Below, one piece after another: positions 6,721-14,103 of a stretch of DNA of 23,225 nucleotides. Source of the DNA: a virus. The translations under genes and the position numbers were made by a program. Where the stretch lies: positions 1 through 23,225 of IMG/VR virus record IMGVR_UViG_3300020450_000095; one strand, written 5' to 3'. The first letter of the stretch is position 1. Each line of letters starts with the position of its first letter. The notes below the pieces were generated by a model. That model had not been told where the DNA came from and did no database searches. It saw only the letters and a program-made list of their open reading frames with translations.

Positions 6721-9700
6721 TGACTAGTAGATACAGAAAATTAATGTCAGAGGCAATGGCAGAGGTAGAACTTAATGAAGTTGGCTACCTACAATCTAAA
6801 TTAAACGACAAACAAATTCAAAACATCAAAAAGATTTGGCAATTCAAAACTAAAAATGATGTGACCCCCGCTGTTATTAAAATGATTAAGAATATGGATA
6901 CTATTACTCAAGGTGCAATCAAAGACGCAGGTATAAAATACTTATCAGATATTGCTGAAAATAGTATTGTTGAGGGTAGAATGTCAGAGATAGACGCAAT
7001 GAGAAAAGCAGGTGCGTCAGCGGCTAAGATTGCAAAAGAATTAGGCATCGCTGTAAAAACGGTAAAAGCAATACTTGGCGAACAAGAAGTTGACTCTGCT
7101 CAAGATATGCAAGACATTAAACCTGCTAAAGAAAAAATAAAAGAAGATGAAGATAAAGATTTAGAAGAGTTTATTGATGATGTAAAAAACAATACACCTA
7201 ACTCTGAACAATTTGATGAAGAAAAGAAAAAGAAAAAAGATGATGTAGCACCAGATAATGATGTGCCTATTGAAGTAAAAGAACAAGAAGACCAATCTTC
7301 AGAAATAGATAAACTTAAAAAAGAATTAGAAAAAAGTAGAGAGCAAACGGTTGCTGTAAAACAAAAAGCACAAACAGACGCACAGAAACAAGCACAAAGA
7401 GCTAGAACAGCGCAAGATAAGATGGTTAATCCTGAAACAGGAGAACCATTATTACAAGTTGGTATTGCTTATAAACATCTAAAGCAAAAGATGGAAAAAG
7501 AAGCTGAAGCACAAAAGAAAAAAGAAGAATCAGGTAAGATTAAAGACCTTGCAAGTGATAAAAAAGATTTAGAAGAGTCAGCTGCTTCTGACAAAGCAAA
7601 AGCAATGGGTCTGAACTATATGAAATTTGGTCGTTATGGTAAAGATGGTAAGGTAACTCACAAAACTTCAGGTGATAATCTAGTAAAAGTAGGTAAAAAT
7701 GATGAACCAACAGATGACAAACCTGCCAAAAAACCTGACGAACCTAAAAAAGATACAGGTGGAGATAAAGAGTCCGATACAAAAATTAAATCTAGGAACT
7801 TTTTAAAAGACCTTGAAGACGGTAAACTAGAAACAAAAGACGGAGATACTATTGAGTTAGACTTTGATGATGAGTTTTCTTTTCAGGCTGCTATGGATAA
7901 AGCAAATGAAATGGGACTTTCTGACCTTGCAGATGACATTGAAAGTGTAGGTAGTTATGTTGCTGAAATGGAACCAGAAAAAGCACAAGCAGACTACCAA
8001 GATATGATAGCAAAATATTCTGGTAAAAAAGTTAAAGCATTAGAGTTTGCAAAAAAGGCAGATGAAGCTATTGATATGTTTAGTGATAGCGCTAGTGCTG
8101 ATGATAATTGGGGTGTATCACCAGGTAATGAGAGTCTTCATAGTGAAAATTTAAAAACCTTTAGGCAAGATTTAGCAAATACAATGAAAATTGTACAAAA
8201 AATGGTAGACTCTGATAAAACAGAGGGTAATCCTGGTTCAGGTATGTCAAATCCTTCTAAAGGTTTTAGACCTGAAGTTATAGAAACTATACAATCTTTA
8301 GAAAAAGTTTCATCACAACTTGATGAAATAAGAGATAACTTGGATGATAACTTGTCTGGTACAAATGTTGAAGAAGTAAAAGATATTATATCAGAAATAC
8401 AAGGTGAAATAGAATTTTGTACAGATGAAAATGCTGACCACGATGGTTATACTAAATCTTATAAAGTAAATAGCTCAATAGAATCTATACAATCATTAGT
8501 AAAAAAACTTAATCTAAAAAAGGTTAAACCTCCAAAAACAACAAAACTTCCTTCTGGAGAAACAATACAAAAAAATTTAGCAGACAAGATAACTGGGAAC
8601 GGTTATGTTGATGTTGACTTTGACGGTGAAGAACTTAAAATGTCCAAGGAATATGATTCTTCACAAGAGAAACAAGCTGAACAAGATATGAAAACAATTA
8701 GTGATTATCTAACAAAAAAAGGTGTTAAGTTAAATAAAGATGATATGGAGATTGAAAAAACTGATGATTACATAAAGATTACGGTAAATAAAAATGTTCA
8801 AAAAATGGATGAAAGTAGATTAGATTACGTAGGCAGGTTAATAATGGAAAAGAAATATAAAAATTTTAAAGAAGATTTAAACGAGGCAAAATATACTATT
8901 AATTACGAAGTAGATTCAGATAGTGGTGCTGATAATAGATATGTCGGCAATAGTGAAATGGACGTCAATGCTTCTAGTCCTAAGGATGCTGTTAAAAAGT
9001 TTGGTAATGAATTAAATAAAACGGTCAAACAAGCACAAGCAAGAGGGTCTAAATCTATTTTATCTGTATATATGAATTATATAGAGAAAGATGGCTCAAT
9101 GATTTCTGATAGAGAAGTTGATAAACTTAATGACTATGCAAGTGATTTGATTTACAAAGGAGTTTACGATTCATATATGAAAGACGATTTAGATAAGAAA
9201 GATGAACCTAAAGTTAAAGATGTAATTAAAGGTTTAAAAAAGGCAAGTGATTTACACAAACAACAACATCAAAAATTAACTAAAGCATTGAAAACAGAAA
9301 TGAAAAAAGATGACGCTTACGCAATAGGTATGGCGCAGGCTAAAAAAGTAATGAATGACGAACCACCTTTACAAAAGAAAACAATTAAAAAAGGTCACGA
9401 AATTGCAGATAAGATTTTAAAGAAAGAAGATGTTGATTTACAAGAGGCAGGTATCTCACCTCAAATGATTGCAACTCTTAAAAAAGAATACGAACCTTTT
9501 AGAGGTAAAAAGATTTCAGCTGCCAGAGCAAGACAACTTATGAATATTTTAAATAAGTTTAAAGACTCTGACTTACAAAAATTAGGTAAAGAAAACATAC
9601 CTTTTATTTCAAGTGGTTCAAGAAGTAAACTTGCAGTAAGAAATATGAAATTTACGGTAAAAAATATTCAATTCGGCGAAGAACTAGACGAAGAAATGTT

Positions 9701-10259
9701 TGAAGCTTGTTGGACAGGATATAAAAGAGTAGGTATGAAAAAGAAAAATGGTAAGATGGTTCCTAATTGTGTACCTGAAGCAATAGACCCTTTTATGATT
9801 TCTTATAGTAGATACGGTAAACACGCAGGCTTTGAAGGTGGTAAAACTTTACAAGACATACAAAAGAAAGCTCAAGAGTTGAGAAAGAAAGGTTTTACAA
9901 TTGATAAAATGGGTAGAAATAATCCACCTGTTAAAAAAGAAAATGCACCTAGCGAAGCTGATATAGAGAGGTTAAAAAAACAAGGTATGAAACCAAGAAA
10001 AGAACAAAAAGACCACCCAGCGGCTGCTGTATATGAAAGCATATCTGCTGTTAAAAAGAAGGCAGAAAAATCTGGTATGCCTTATGGTGTATTGAAAAAA
10101 GTATATGATAGAGGTATGGCAGCTTGGAGAGGTGGCCATAGACCAGGCGCAACGCAAGTACAATGGGCTTTAGCTCGTGTTAATTCTTTTGTAACCAAGT
10201 CAAGTGGAACTTGGGGTGGTGCTGATAAAGATTTAGCAAAACAAGTAAAAGGAAAATAA
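6720..10259 (+). CDS. Giant modular protein, candidate prohead-protease polyprotein
   Basis: This 1179-aa protein is acidic and Lys/Glu-rich in the middle and made of small modules. Residues 95-118 look like a helix-turn-helix (A-A-K-I-A-K-E-L-G-I). Residues 190-275 are coiled coil. Residues 290-325 hold an M-K-F-G-R-Y-G-K-D-G-K-V-T-H module. Residues 996-1020 form a 25-residue A-C-W-T-G-Y-K...C-V-P-E peptide, and the C-terminal about 75 residues (V-Y-D-R-G-M-A-A-W...G-H-R-P-G) match a phage domain I recall as DUF5824 (number uncertain). Candidate [LIM]-x-E cuts follow residues 11, 20, 85, 286, 722, 909 and 995, with V-P-E|A at 1020. A leader-like M-E-K-K-Y-K-N-F-K-E precedes the L-N-E|A at 720-723. 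The whole-protein function is unknown. It is coupled by TAATG to both neighbours. Confidence 0.8.
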   Translation: MTSRYRKLMSEAMAEVELNEVGYLQSKLNDKQIQNIKKIWQFKTKNDVTPAVIKMIKNMDTITQGAIKDAGIKYLSDIAENSIVEGRMSEIDAMRKAGASAAKIAKELGIAVKTVKAILGEQEVDSAQDMQDIKPAKEKIKEDEDKDLEEFIDDVKNNTPNSEQFDEEKKKKKDDVAPDNDVPIEVKEQEDQSSEIDKLKKELEKSREQTVAVKQKAQTDAQKQAQRARTAQDKMVNPETGEPLLQVGIAYKHLKQKMEKEAEAQKKKEESGKIKDLASDKKDLEESAASDKAKAMGLNYMKFGRYGKDGKVTHKTSGDNLVKVGKNDEPTDDKPAKKPDEPKKDTGGDKESDTKIKSRNFLKDLEDGKLETKDGDTIELDFDDEFSFQAAMDKANEMGLSDLADDIESVGSYVAEMEPEKAQADYQDMIAKYSGKKVKALEFAKKADEAIDMFSDSASADDNWGVSPGNESLHSENLKTFRQDLANTMKIVQKMVDSDKTEGNPGSGMSNPSKGFRPEVIETIQSLEKVSSQLDEIRDNLDDNLSGTNVEEVKDIISEIQGEIEFCTDENADHDGYTKSYKVNSSIESIQSLVKKLNLKKVKPPKTTKLPSGETIQKNLADKITGNGYVDVDFDGEELKMSKEYDSSQEKQAEQDMKTISDYLTKKGVKLNKDDMEIEKTDDYIKITVNKNVQKMDESRLDYVGRLIMEKKYKNFKEDLNEAKYTINYEVDSDSGADNRYVGNSEMDVNASSPKDAVKKFGNELNKTVKQAQARGSKSILSVYMNYIEKDGSMISDREVDKLNDYASDLIYKGVYDSYMKDDLDKKDEPKVKDVIKGLKKASDLHKQQHQKLTKALKTEMKKDDAYAIGMAQAKKVMNDEPPLQKKTIKKGHEIADKILKKEDVDLQEAGISPQMIATLKKEYEPFRGKKISAARARQLMNILNKFKDSDLQKLGKENIPFISSGSRSKLAVRNMKFTVKNIQFGEELDEEMFEACWTGYKRVGMKKKNGKMVPNCVPEAIDPFMISYSRYGKHAGFEGGKTLQDIQKKAQELRKKGFTIDKMGRNNPPVKKENAPSEADIERLKKQGMKPRKEQKDHPAAAVYESISAVKKKAEKSGMPYGVLKKVYDRGMAAWRGGHRPGATQVQWALARVNSFVTKSSGTWGGADKDLAKQVKGK

Positions 10260-10546
10260 TGTCATATTTTAAATCAAAAGAAGGCAGTTTAGAGTCATCT
10301 ATTAATGAAGTATCTAAGCATTTAAAAGATAACGCCTATTCACAATTCTTTAAAAAAGAACTTGAAAAAACTGGCAAAGGTATTGCTTCAATGTCTGACC
10401 AAGAAAAAAAAGATTTCTTTAACAAAGTAGATAAAGGATATAAAGCAAAAGCAGAATCAATGGCGAAAGAAAAGTCTAAAGAGACAATGACTGGACTAAA
10501 GAAAACTCCTGTTGAAACTGAACCAGAAATCAAGTACGAAAAATAA
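10259..10546 (+). CDS. Small Lys-rich phage protein
   Basis: This 95-aa, mostly helical, Lys/Glu-rich protein starts at an ATG sharing one base with the preceding TAA and is the last gene of the late operon. Its central segment (S-M-S-D-Q-E-K-K-D-F-F-N-K-V-D-K, residues 44-59) resembles a short module I recall in other marine T4-like phage proteins, often as a C-terminal domain. I-N-E|V at residues 15-18 could be a prohead-protease-type site, though the first residues (M-S-Y-F-K-S-K) match the targeting peptide only loosely. No membrane segment or signal peptide is visible and the function is unknown. Confidence 0.72.
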   Translation: MSYFKSKEGSLESSINEVSKHLKDNAYSQFFKKELEKTGKGIASMSDQEKKDFFNKVDKGYKAKAESMAKEKSKETMTGLKKTPVETEPEIKYEK

Positions 10547-10559
10547 GAAAAATAATCGC

Positions 10560-10587
10560 TTGCCATATTATCCAGATATGATATAGT
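10560..10587 (+). promoter_or_regulatory. Sigma70-like promoter for the HAD gene
   Basis: TTGCCA (10560-10565) and TATAGT (10582-10587) are separated by 16 bases, close to a bacterial sigma70 promoter. A second -10-like TATGAT at 10577 is too close to the -35 hexamer. The gap between the late operon and the HAD gene is only 60 bases and holds no TATAAATA box, so this gene may be transcribed early by host polymerase as well as by read-through from upstream. Confidence 0.5.
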
Positions 10588-10606
10588 AATAGTATAAAGG
10601 ACAACT

Positions 10607-11083
10607 ATGAAAAAAATATATTGTGATATGGACGGTGTTTTATGCGACTTTGTAAAAGGTGCTGAAAGACAAACAGGAATGTCTATTACAAAGTGGGCTA
10701 AAGGCACAAAATCTGAAAAGTGGAGTAAGATTAAAGCAAACCCTAATTTCTGGAGAGAACTGCCTTGGTTGTCAGGCGGTAAACAACTCTGGAACTTCTT
10801 AAAAGATAAAGACGTAGAAATATTATCAGCGTATGTAGAAGATACATATGATAAGAATTGTATACCAGGTAAAAAGTTTTGGGCAACTAGAAATCTAGGC
10901 GTAGCTTCTAACAAAATAAATCTAGTAAGAAGAGTACAAAAACAACAATTCGCAGACAAGAATTCAATTTTAATTGACGACTATCCTAAAAACGTCAATG
11001 ACTTCAGAGCCAGAGGTGGTCAAGGTATTGTCCATAATGGTGACACTTCAAGAACTTTAAGACTTCTCAAAAACCTCCTATAA
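10607..11083 (+). CDS. HAD-superfamily hydrolase, 5'(3')-deoxyribonucleotidase-like
   Basis: This 158-aa protein has the HAD signature D7-M-D9-G-V-L with C-D-F following, a Ser at 74 after a beta strand (motif II), a Lys around 112 (motif III) and I-L-I-D-D at 121-125 (motif IV), all in order. The length and the C-D-F-V-K-G-A motif suit the small nucleotidase group that dephosphorylates deoxynucleoside monophosphates and is common in phages; a general phosphatase is the alternative. AGG at 10598-10600 is the ribosome binding site. Unlike the flanking genes it has a host-like promoter, suggesting an early role in nucleotide pool control. It ends 13 bases before the next late promoter. Confidence 0.85.
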   Translation: MKKIYCDMDGVLCDFVKGAERQTGMSITKWAKGTKSEKWSKIKANPNFWRELPWLSGGKQLWNFLKDKDVEILSAYVEDTYDKNCIPGKKFWATRNLGVASNKINLVRRVQKQQFADKNSILIDDYPKNVNDFRARGGQGIVHNGDTSRTLRLLKNLL

Positions 11084-11096
11084 AATAGTATTTTCT

Positions 11097-11104
11097 TATA
11101 AATA
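11097..11104 (+). promoter_or_regulatory. T4-type late promoter box TATAAATA
   Basis: A perfect TATAAATA lies 57 bases upstream of the ATG at 11161, in the gap after the HAD gene. It is followed directly by an inverted repeat that would lie at the 5' end of the transcript. The downstream gene looks like a virion protein, which fits late expression. Confidence 0.75.
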
Positions 11105-11105
11105 G

Positions 11106-11131
11106 TGGTACATATTAAGAATTGAGTACCA
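11106..11131 (+). repeat. Inverted repeat in the 5' leader of the structural gene
   Basis: TGGTAC (11106-11111) pairs perfectly with GTACCA (11126-11131) across a 14-base AT-rich loop. It lies just downstream of the late promoter box, so it would be within or at the start of the mRNA leader. A 5'-end stabilising hairpin or a protein-binding site is possible; six pairs could also occur by chance. Confidence 0.35.
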
Positions 11132-11160
11132 TTAACAAACATTAATAGGGAGAGAATACT

Positions 11161-11451
11161 ATGTCATCTTGGACAAATAAAGATGAGGCCGCTGGAGCAC
11201 CTTTATGGGCTGTGGCTTACATCAAAAAAACACCAAGCTCAGCAAATAGAACTGATTTATTCGGTGATACAACTGCTAACAACTTTATATCAGGGGTTAC
11301 TATGGGTCTTTTTAATTTTAAAGACACAGAAACACAATCTGGTAAAATTGCACACGCAGGTTGGAACCTAAAAACAACTGGTTCTGGCGGTAGAGCAGGA
11401 AGAATCCAGTTTGAGACATTGGTCGCATTGACTAACTCAGCTGACGCTTAA
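11161..11451 (+). CDS. Virion structural protein of marine T4-like phages (small)
   Basis: This 96-aa protein is rich in Gly, Ala, Thr and Ser with no charged tails, signal peptide or membrane segment, typical of a small beta-rich virion protein. The start M-S-S-W-T-N-K-D and the H-A-G-W-N-L-K-T-T-G-S-G-G motif near the C-terminus match, from memory, an abundant small structural protein of marine T4-like phages whose place in the particle I cannot state. It has a strong ribosome binding site (AGGGAGAG, 11147-11154), its own late promoter and a following hairpin, so it is probably a highly expressed single-gene unit. Confidence 0.75.
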   Translation: MSSWTNKDEAAGAPLWAVAYIKKTPSSANRTDLFGDTTANNFISGVTMGLFNFKDTETQSGKIAHAGWNLKTTGSGGRAGRIQFETLVALTNSADA

Positions 11452-11464
11452 TAATCAATAACAT

Positions 11465-11491
11465 AGGGGTAGGGACTATGTTCCTACCCTT
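11465..11491 (+). terminator. Hairpin terminator abutting a late promoter
   Basis: GGGTAGG (11467-11473) pairs with CCTACCC (11483-11489). With flanking A-U and G-U pairs the stem reaches about 11 pairs around a CTATG loop. It sits just after the stop of the structural gene, where a terminator is expected, but is followed by TATAAATATATT rather than a U-tract. It may therefore terminate weakly or mainly protect the 3' end of the mRNA. The last stem base is also the first base of the next late promoter. Confidence 0.6.
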
Positions 11492-11498
11492 ATAAATA
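11491..11498 (+). promoter_or_regulatory. T4-type late promoter box TATAAATA
   Basis: A perfect TATAAATA begins at the foot of the preceding hairpin, 74 bases upstream of the ATG at 11565. It would drive the second structural gene and probably the coupled small genes through 14609. Confidence 0.72.
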
Positions 11499-11537
11499 TA
11501 TTAACAAAGTGATTGTATCAACTGGTACAAGTAGCAT

Positions 11538-11549
11538 ACCCATAAGGGT
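11538..11549 (+). repeat. Short hairpin next to the ribosome binding site
   Basis: ACCC and GGGT form a four-pair stem with an ATAA loop, followed by TTTT and then the AGGAG ribosome binding site at 11554-11558. It resembles a minimal terminator but is probably too weak to stop transcription; a role in mRNA stability or translation is a guess. Confidence 0.25.
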
Positions 11550-11564
11550 TTTTAGGAGAAAAAA

Positions 11565-12023
11565 ATGGCAGATAAGAAAATCACACAGCTTACCGATTTA
11601 GGTAACGCATTAGCATCCGTTGATTTATTCCACGTAGTGGATGACCCAAGCGGAACACCAATCAACAAAAAAGTAAGTGCAAGCTCTATATTCAATAACA
11701 TACCAACGTTTCTTGGATTAAAACAGGCTTCACAACAAATTACAACTGACGGTTCAACGGTCTCAGCGGCTGATGTAACCTCAGCGGTAACAGAAATAAA
11801 CGCAACAAACCAAGCAGGCTCTGTTTCATTAGCAAACGGTAGTGATGGTCAAATTAAAATCTTTTTGAATACATCAACGTCTGGTTCTTTTGCAGCTACA
11901 ATAACTCCAGCCAATTTAAGAGGACATACTAGTATCGTTTTATCTGGTGCAGGTAAGACAGCAATATGTTTCTTTAAAAATGGTTCTTGGAATATTTTAG
12001 CAAACACAGGCACAACTGCCTAA
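11565..12023 (+). CDS. Virion structural protein, beta-rich
   Basis: This 152-aa protein begins with a short polar head (M-A-D-K-K-I-T-Q-L-T-D-L, then V-D-L-F-H-V-V-D-D-P-S-G-T-P-I-N-K-K-V), a pattern I recall from marine T4-like phage structural proteins and from the shaft ends of fibre proteins. The remainder is Thr/Ser/Ala/Asn-rich beta-type sequence with few charges. No catalytic motif is visible. AGGAG at 11554-11558 is an excellent ribosome binding site. Head decoration or fibre attachment are both possible; virion location is well supported only by composition, late promoter and recalled similarity. Confidence 0.75.
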   Translation: MADKKITQLTDLGNALASVDLFHVVDDPSGTPINKKVSASSIFNNIPTFLGLKQASQQITTDGSTVSAADVTSAVTEINATNQAGSVSLANGSDGQIKIFLNTSTSGSFAATITPANLRGHTSIVLSGAGKTAICFFKNGSWNILANTGTTA

Positions 12024-12042
12024 TAATTGATTGGAGTAAATT

Positions 12043-12252
12043 ATGTCTATAACGATTGAAGAATTAGAATCTGAAAGAGTAAAGTTAAGAAAAGACTTTG
12101 ATGATTTGAAAGATAAGATAGGTAAAGTAGAGATTGATTTAGGAACTATGAAAGCAAACTTAAATGCTTTAAATGGTGCCTTACAATTTTCTACAAATTT
12201 AATAACGTTAGCTACAAATAAAGAAGTAGTTAAGGAAGAAAAGAAAAAATGA
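12043..12252 (+). CDS. Small coiled-coil protein
   Basis: This 69-aa protein is almost entirely a predicted coiled coil: heptad-like Leu/Ile spacing runs from residue 5 to about 50 in a Glu/Lys-rich background, followed by a Lys-rich tail. GGAG at 12033-12036 is the ribosome binding site. Its TGA overlaps the next ATG (ATGA), linking it to a gene with a capsid-targeting-like start. Such small coiled coils could be scaffolds or chaperones, but there is no specific evidence for either. Confidence 0.7.
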   Translation: MSITIEELESERVKLRKDFDDLKDKIGKVEIDLGTMKANLNALNGALQFSTNLITLATNKEVVKEEKKK

Positions 12253-12455
12253 AAAAATTTAAATCTTTTATAGAAGATGAGAATTTGAAAGACTTTGAGG
12301 AAGATGTTTTAGGTGAGAAAGCTCCTAATACTGCTGACGCAATGAGGCGTCATAAAGCAGGTAAGGCAGGTTTCACAGACAAGGCACACCTCAAGGCAAA
12401 AGGTCTGATTGCTCGTAGTGATGGTACTAAAAGAAAATCAGATAAGTATAAGTAG
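12249..12455 (+). CDS. Small basic candidate internal virion protein
   Basis: The 68-aa product starts M-K-K-F-K-S-F-I and has an acidic stretch up to L-G-E|K at residues 21-24. The rest is strongly basic and conserved-looking (A-M-R-R-H-K-A-G-K-A-G-F-T-D-K-A-H-L-K-A-K-G-L, then a K/R-rich end). The plan of targeting-like leader, acidic spacer, [LI]-x-E site and basic body matches T4 internal head proteins in design, not in sequence. I recall similar K-A-G-F-T-D-x-A-H-L-K-A-K-G-L stretches in cyanophage proteins. DNA binding inside the head is a reasonable inference. Confidence 0.72.
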   Translation: MKKFKSFIEDENLKDFEEDVLGEKAPNTADAMRRHKAGKAGFTDKAHLKAKGLIARSDGTKRKSDKYK

Positions 12456-12465
12456 GAAAGGTAAA

Positions 12466-12903
12466 ATGAAAACTTTTAAACAACACATAAACATAAAGGA
12501 AACACTTGACGGTGGTCACGTAGGAACTCCTGACGCTGCTTCATTTGAAGATGGCTCAATTGGTCCTCACAATGTACAAGACCCCGAAGTTTTAAAAAGA
12601 ATTAATGCGTTTCTTGGTGGAACAGCAATGAAAGAGTATATGACTGCTCAACACGCTGTTGAAGAAATCAGAAACAATTTAATGAAAATTGGTCTTTTTG
12701 TGCCGAACCAACAAGCGGACGGCGATAAAGGTAACTTTACAACCGAAGTAAAATTTGGTGGAGGAAGATTTGGCAAGGACGTAGATGGTTCTGATATTAA
12801 TGATGATGGTATTTCTCATAGAAAAGAAGGCGGTTTAAAACTTCAAGTAGAGTACGAAACGTTAAAAACAGGAATGTCTAAAGTTTACGCTAAATTAGTG
12901 TAA
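12466..12903 (+). CDS. Phage protein with capsid-targeting-like leader
   Basis: I chose the ATG at 12466, which has AGGAAAG just upstream and gives M-K-T-F-K-Q-H-I. An earlier in-frame ATG at 12409 would overlap the previous gene by 47 bases and lacks a binding site. The 145-aa product has I-K-E|T at residues 10-13, a candidate prohead-protease site, followed by a Gly/Asp-rich globular domain with helices around 35-70 and beta-like G-G-G-R-F-G-K-D-V-D-G-S-D. I do not recognise the family. The first 15 bases of the gene are identical to those of the gene at 6373. Confidence 0.75.
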   Translation: MKTFKQHINIKETLDGGHVGTPDAASFEDGSIGPHNVQDPEVLKRINAFLGGTAMKEYMTAQHAVEEIRNNLMKIGLFVPNQQADGDKGNFTTEVKFGGGRFGKDVDGSDINDDGISHRKEGGLKLQVEYETLKTGMSKVYAKLV

Positions 12904-13266
12904 ATGTTTGAACAGATAACCAAGCAAAACTGGTTGTTATATGCAATGCATAACTATGACAACCCTACTCTTGAAAAACAACAAGAGTTTGATGATGATA
13001 TAAAGAGATTTAAATATCTCAAAAGATTGTTTCGCAAGTATGAGACAATAGGTGAAATTAAAATAAGACTTATTTTAAATCATATTATATTATTAAATAA
13101 TGTTTTTGGTGCTGAGGCCTGTATGACTTTATTATTATTTAAGATTGATAAAAAATATTGGCCTATACTAAAATCGGTTTGTGGTTATCTAGGTTATCTT
13201 TACCCTCACGAATTAAAAGAGGTTGAAGAAGATAACAAAATAAAAGATATGTTAAAGGAACTATAA
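12904..13266 (+). CDS. Conserved-looking helical phage protein
   Basis: This 120-aa protein starts immediately after the previous stop (TAA then ATG, no gap). It is helical, with aromatic and hydrophobic residues, including an L-I-L-N-H-I-I-L-L-N-N-V-F-G-A-E-A stretch (57-73) and I-D-K-K-Y-W-P-I-L-K-S-V (81-92). The hydrophobic runs are broken by charges, so it is probably soluble rather than membrane-spanning. I recall similar small proteins next to structural genes in T4-like marine phages, without known function. Its TAA overlaps the next ATG. Confidence 0.72.
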   Translation: MFEQITKQNWLLYAMHNYDNPTLEKQQEFDDDIKRFKYLKRLFRKYETIGEIKIRLILNHIILLNNVFGAEACMTLLLFKIDKKYWPILKSVCGYLGYLYPHELKEVEEDNKIKDMLKEL

Positions 13267-13748
13267 TGAGTAGAGGTATTGACTTTTTAATAACTTATCG
13301 TGTTGTCAAAATGCTCATAACTCCGTTTGAAAAAACGCAGGCATTTAAGAGAGGCATTATTGACAAAGACGGAAATGTTTTAATTAAGTACAAGAAGATA
13401 AAAAAAGTTAGTGATAAGAAACACTATACTTTACTTCATAGATTTGTATTTAATTTAAAACGTATTCTAAAAAAGGTAGGTTTAGGTTCAAGACTAGGTT
13501 CCTTTGCAGTTGCATTAGCACTATTAATTAAAGAAGATAATAGTTTAGCTTTATATAAAGACGCCATAGAATCTGGTGTCATTATGTATTTAAAAGAACA
13601 AGGCGAATATGAAAACTTGTTGAAAGAAGAGGGCGAAGTGCCTTCTATGATTTTTGAACAAGAGCCATATATGACTTGTTTTGGTGTTGATGTTTATGAT
13701 TTAGGCGGAGAACTAATATCGGAGAAAGAATATGCCCAAACATTATAA
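13266..13748 (+). CDS. Conserved-looking phage protein of unknown function
   Basis: This 160-aa protein has a recognisable pattern: I-T-P-F-E-K-T-Q-A-F-K-R-G-I-I-D-K-D-G (18-36), then H-R-F-V-F-N-L-K-R-I-L (58-68) and an Ala/Leu helix (81-88). I recall this arrangement from many T4-like marine phages, where it is annotated only as hypothetical. The D-K-D-G turn and the H-R-F-V-F-N-L-K-R helix are the most constrained-looking parts. It is coupled by TAATG to the previous gene, and its 3' end overlaps the next gene by 17 bases in another frame. No catalytic motif could be assigned. Confidence 0.72.
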   Translation: MSRGIDFLITYRVVKMLITPFEKTQAFKRGIIDKDGNVLIKYKKIKKVSDKKHYTLLHRFVFNLKRILKKVGLGSRLGSFAVALALLIKEDNSLALYKDAIESGVIMYLKEQGEYENLLKEEGEVPSMIFEQEPYMTCFGVDVYDLGGELISEKEYAQTL

Positions 13749-14103
13749 AGATATGATGGATGAAATCATCAATAAGATGGATGAAGACGCACCAGCAAAT
13801 TCAGTTGCAGGTGGTGGAGTTGATATGGCTCCTAATGCGAAACACCCATTAACAAAATCTCATAACAAATATCAAAAGAAAAACAAAGACGCAGAAAATG
13901 TTTTAAGAGATTTGATTATGAAAAGAATGAGTGGTAATATAAAAGAACATAACGATAATAATAATGTAGTTTTAAAAGGTGTTTTAAATACACTAGATAA
14001 ACTTGATGAAAAAGTTGATAAGTTATCGGGTATAGTTAGAGAAGAAATTAAAATTGTTGAAGAAGAGGATAAAAAAACTTTAAGAGAAAAATCTAAAGTA
14101 TGA
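13732..14103 (+). CDS. Small phage protein with Ala/Gly-rich N-terminal segment
   Basis: The 123-aa product starts inside the end of the previous gene; GGAG precedes it at 13721-13724. The N-terminal part ends in M-D-E-D-A-P-A-N-S-V-A-G-G-G (17-30), a motif I recall in T4-like marine phages (E-D-A-P-x-N-S). A basic segment follows and then a C-terminal coiled coil (about 82-123, with V-L-N-T-L-D-K-L-D-E-K-V-D-K-L heptads). M-D-E|D could be a weak protease site. The function is unknown. Its TGA overlaps the next ATG by four bases. Confidence 0.72.
   Translation: MPKHYKDMMDEIINKMDEDAPANSVAGGGVDMAPNAKHPLTKSHNKYQKKNKDAENVLRDLIMKRMSGNIKEHNDNNNVVLKGVLNTLDKLDEKVDKLSGIVREEIKIVEEEDKKTLREKSKV

Noticed and set aside
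10336-10959. Antisense open frame of 207 codons spanning the end of the late operon and the HAD gene
   Set aside because: It covers two well-supported plus-strand genes and a promoter, and its product is a Ser/Phe-rich shadow with no recognisable motif.
12409-12465. Earlier ATG for the gene placed at 12466
   Set aside because: It overlaps the preceding gene, has no ribosome binding site and would bury the M-K-T-F-K start that recurs in other genes.
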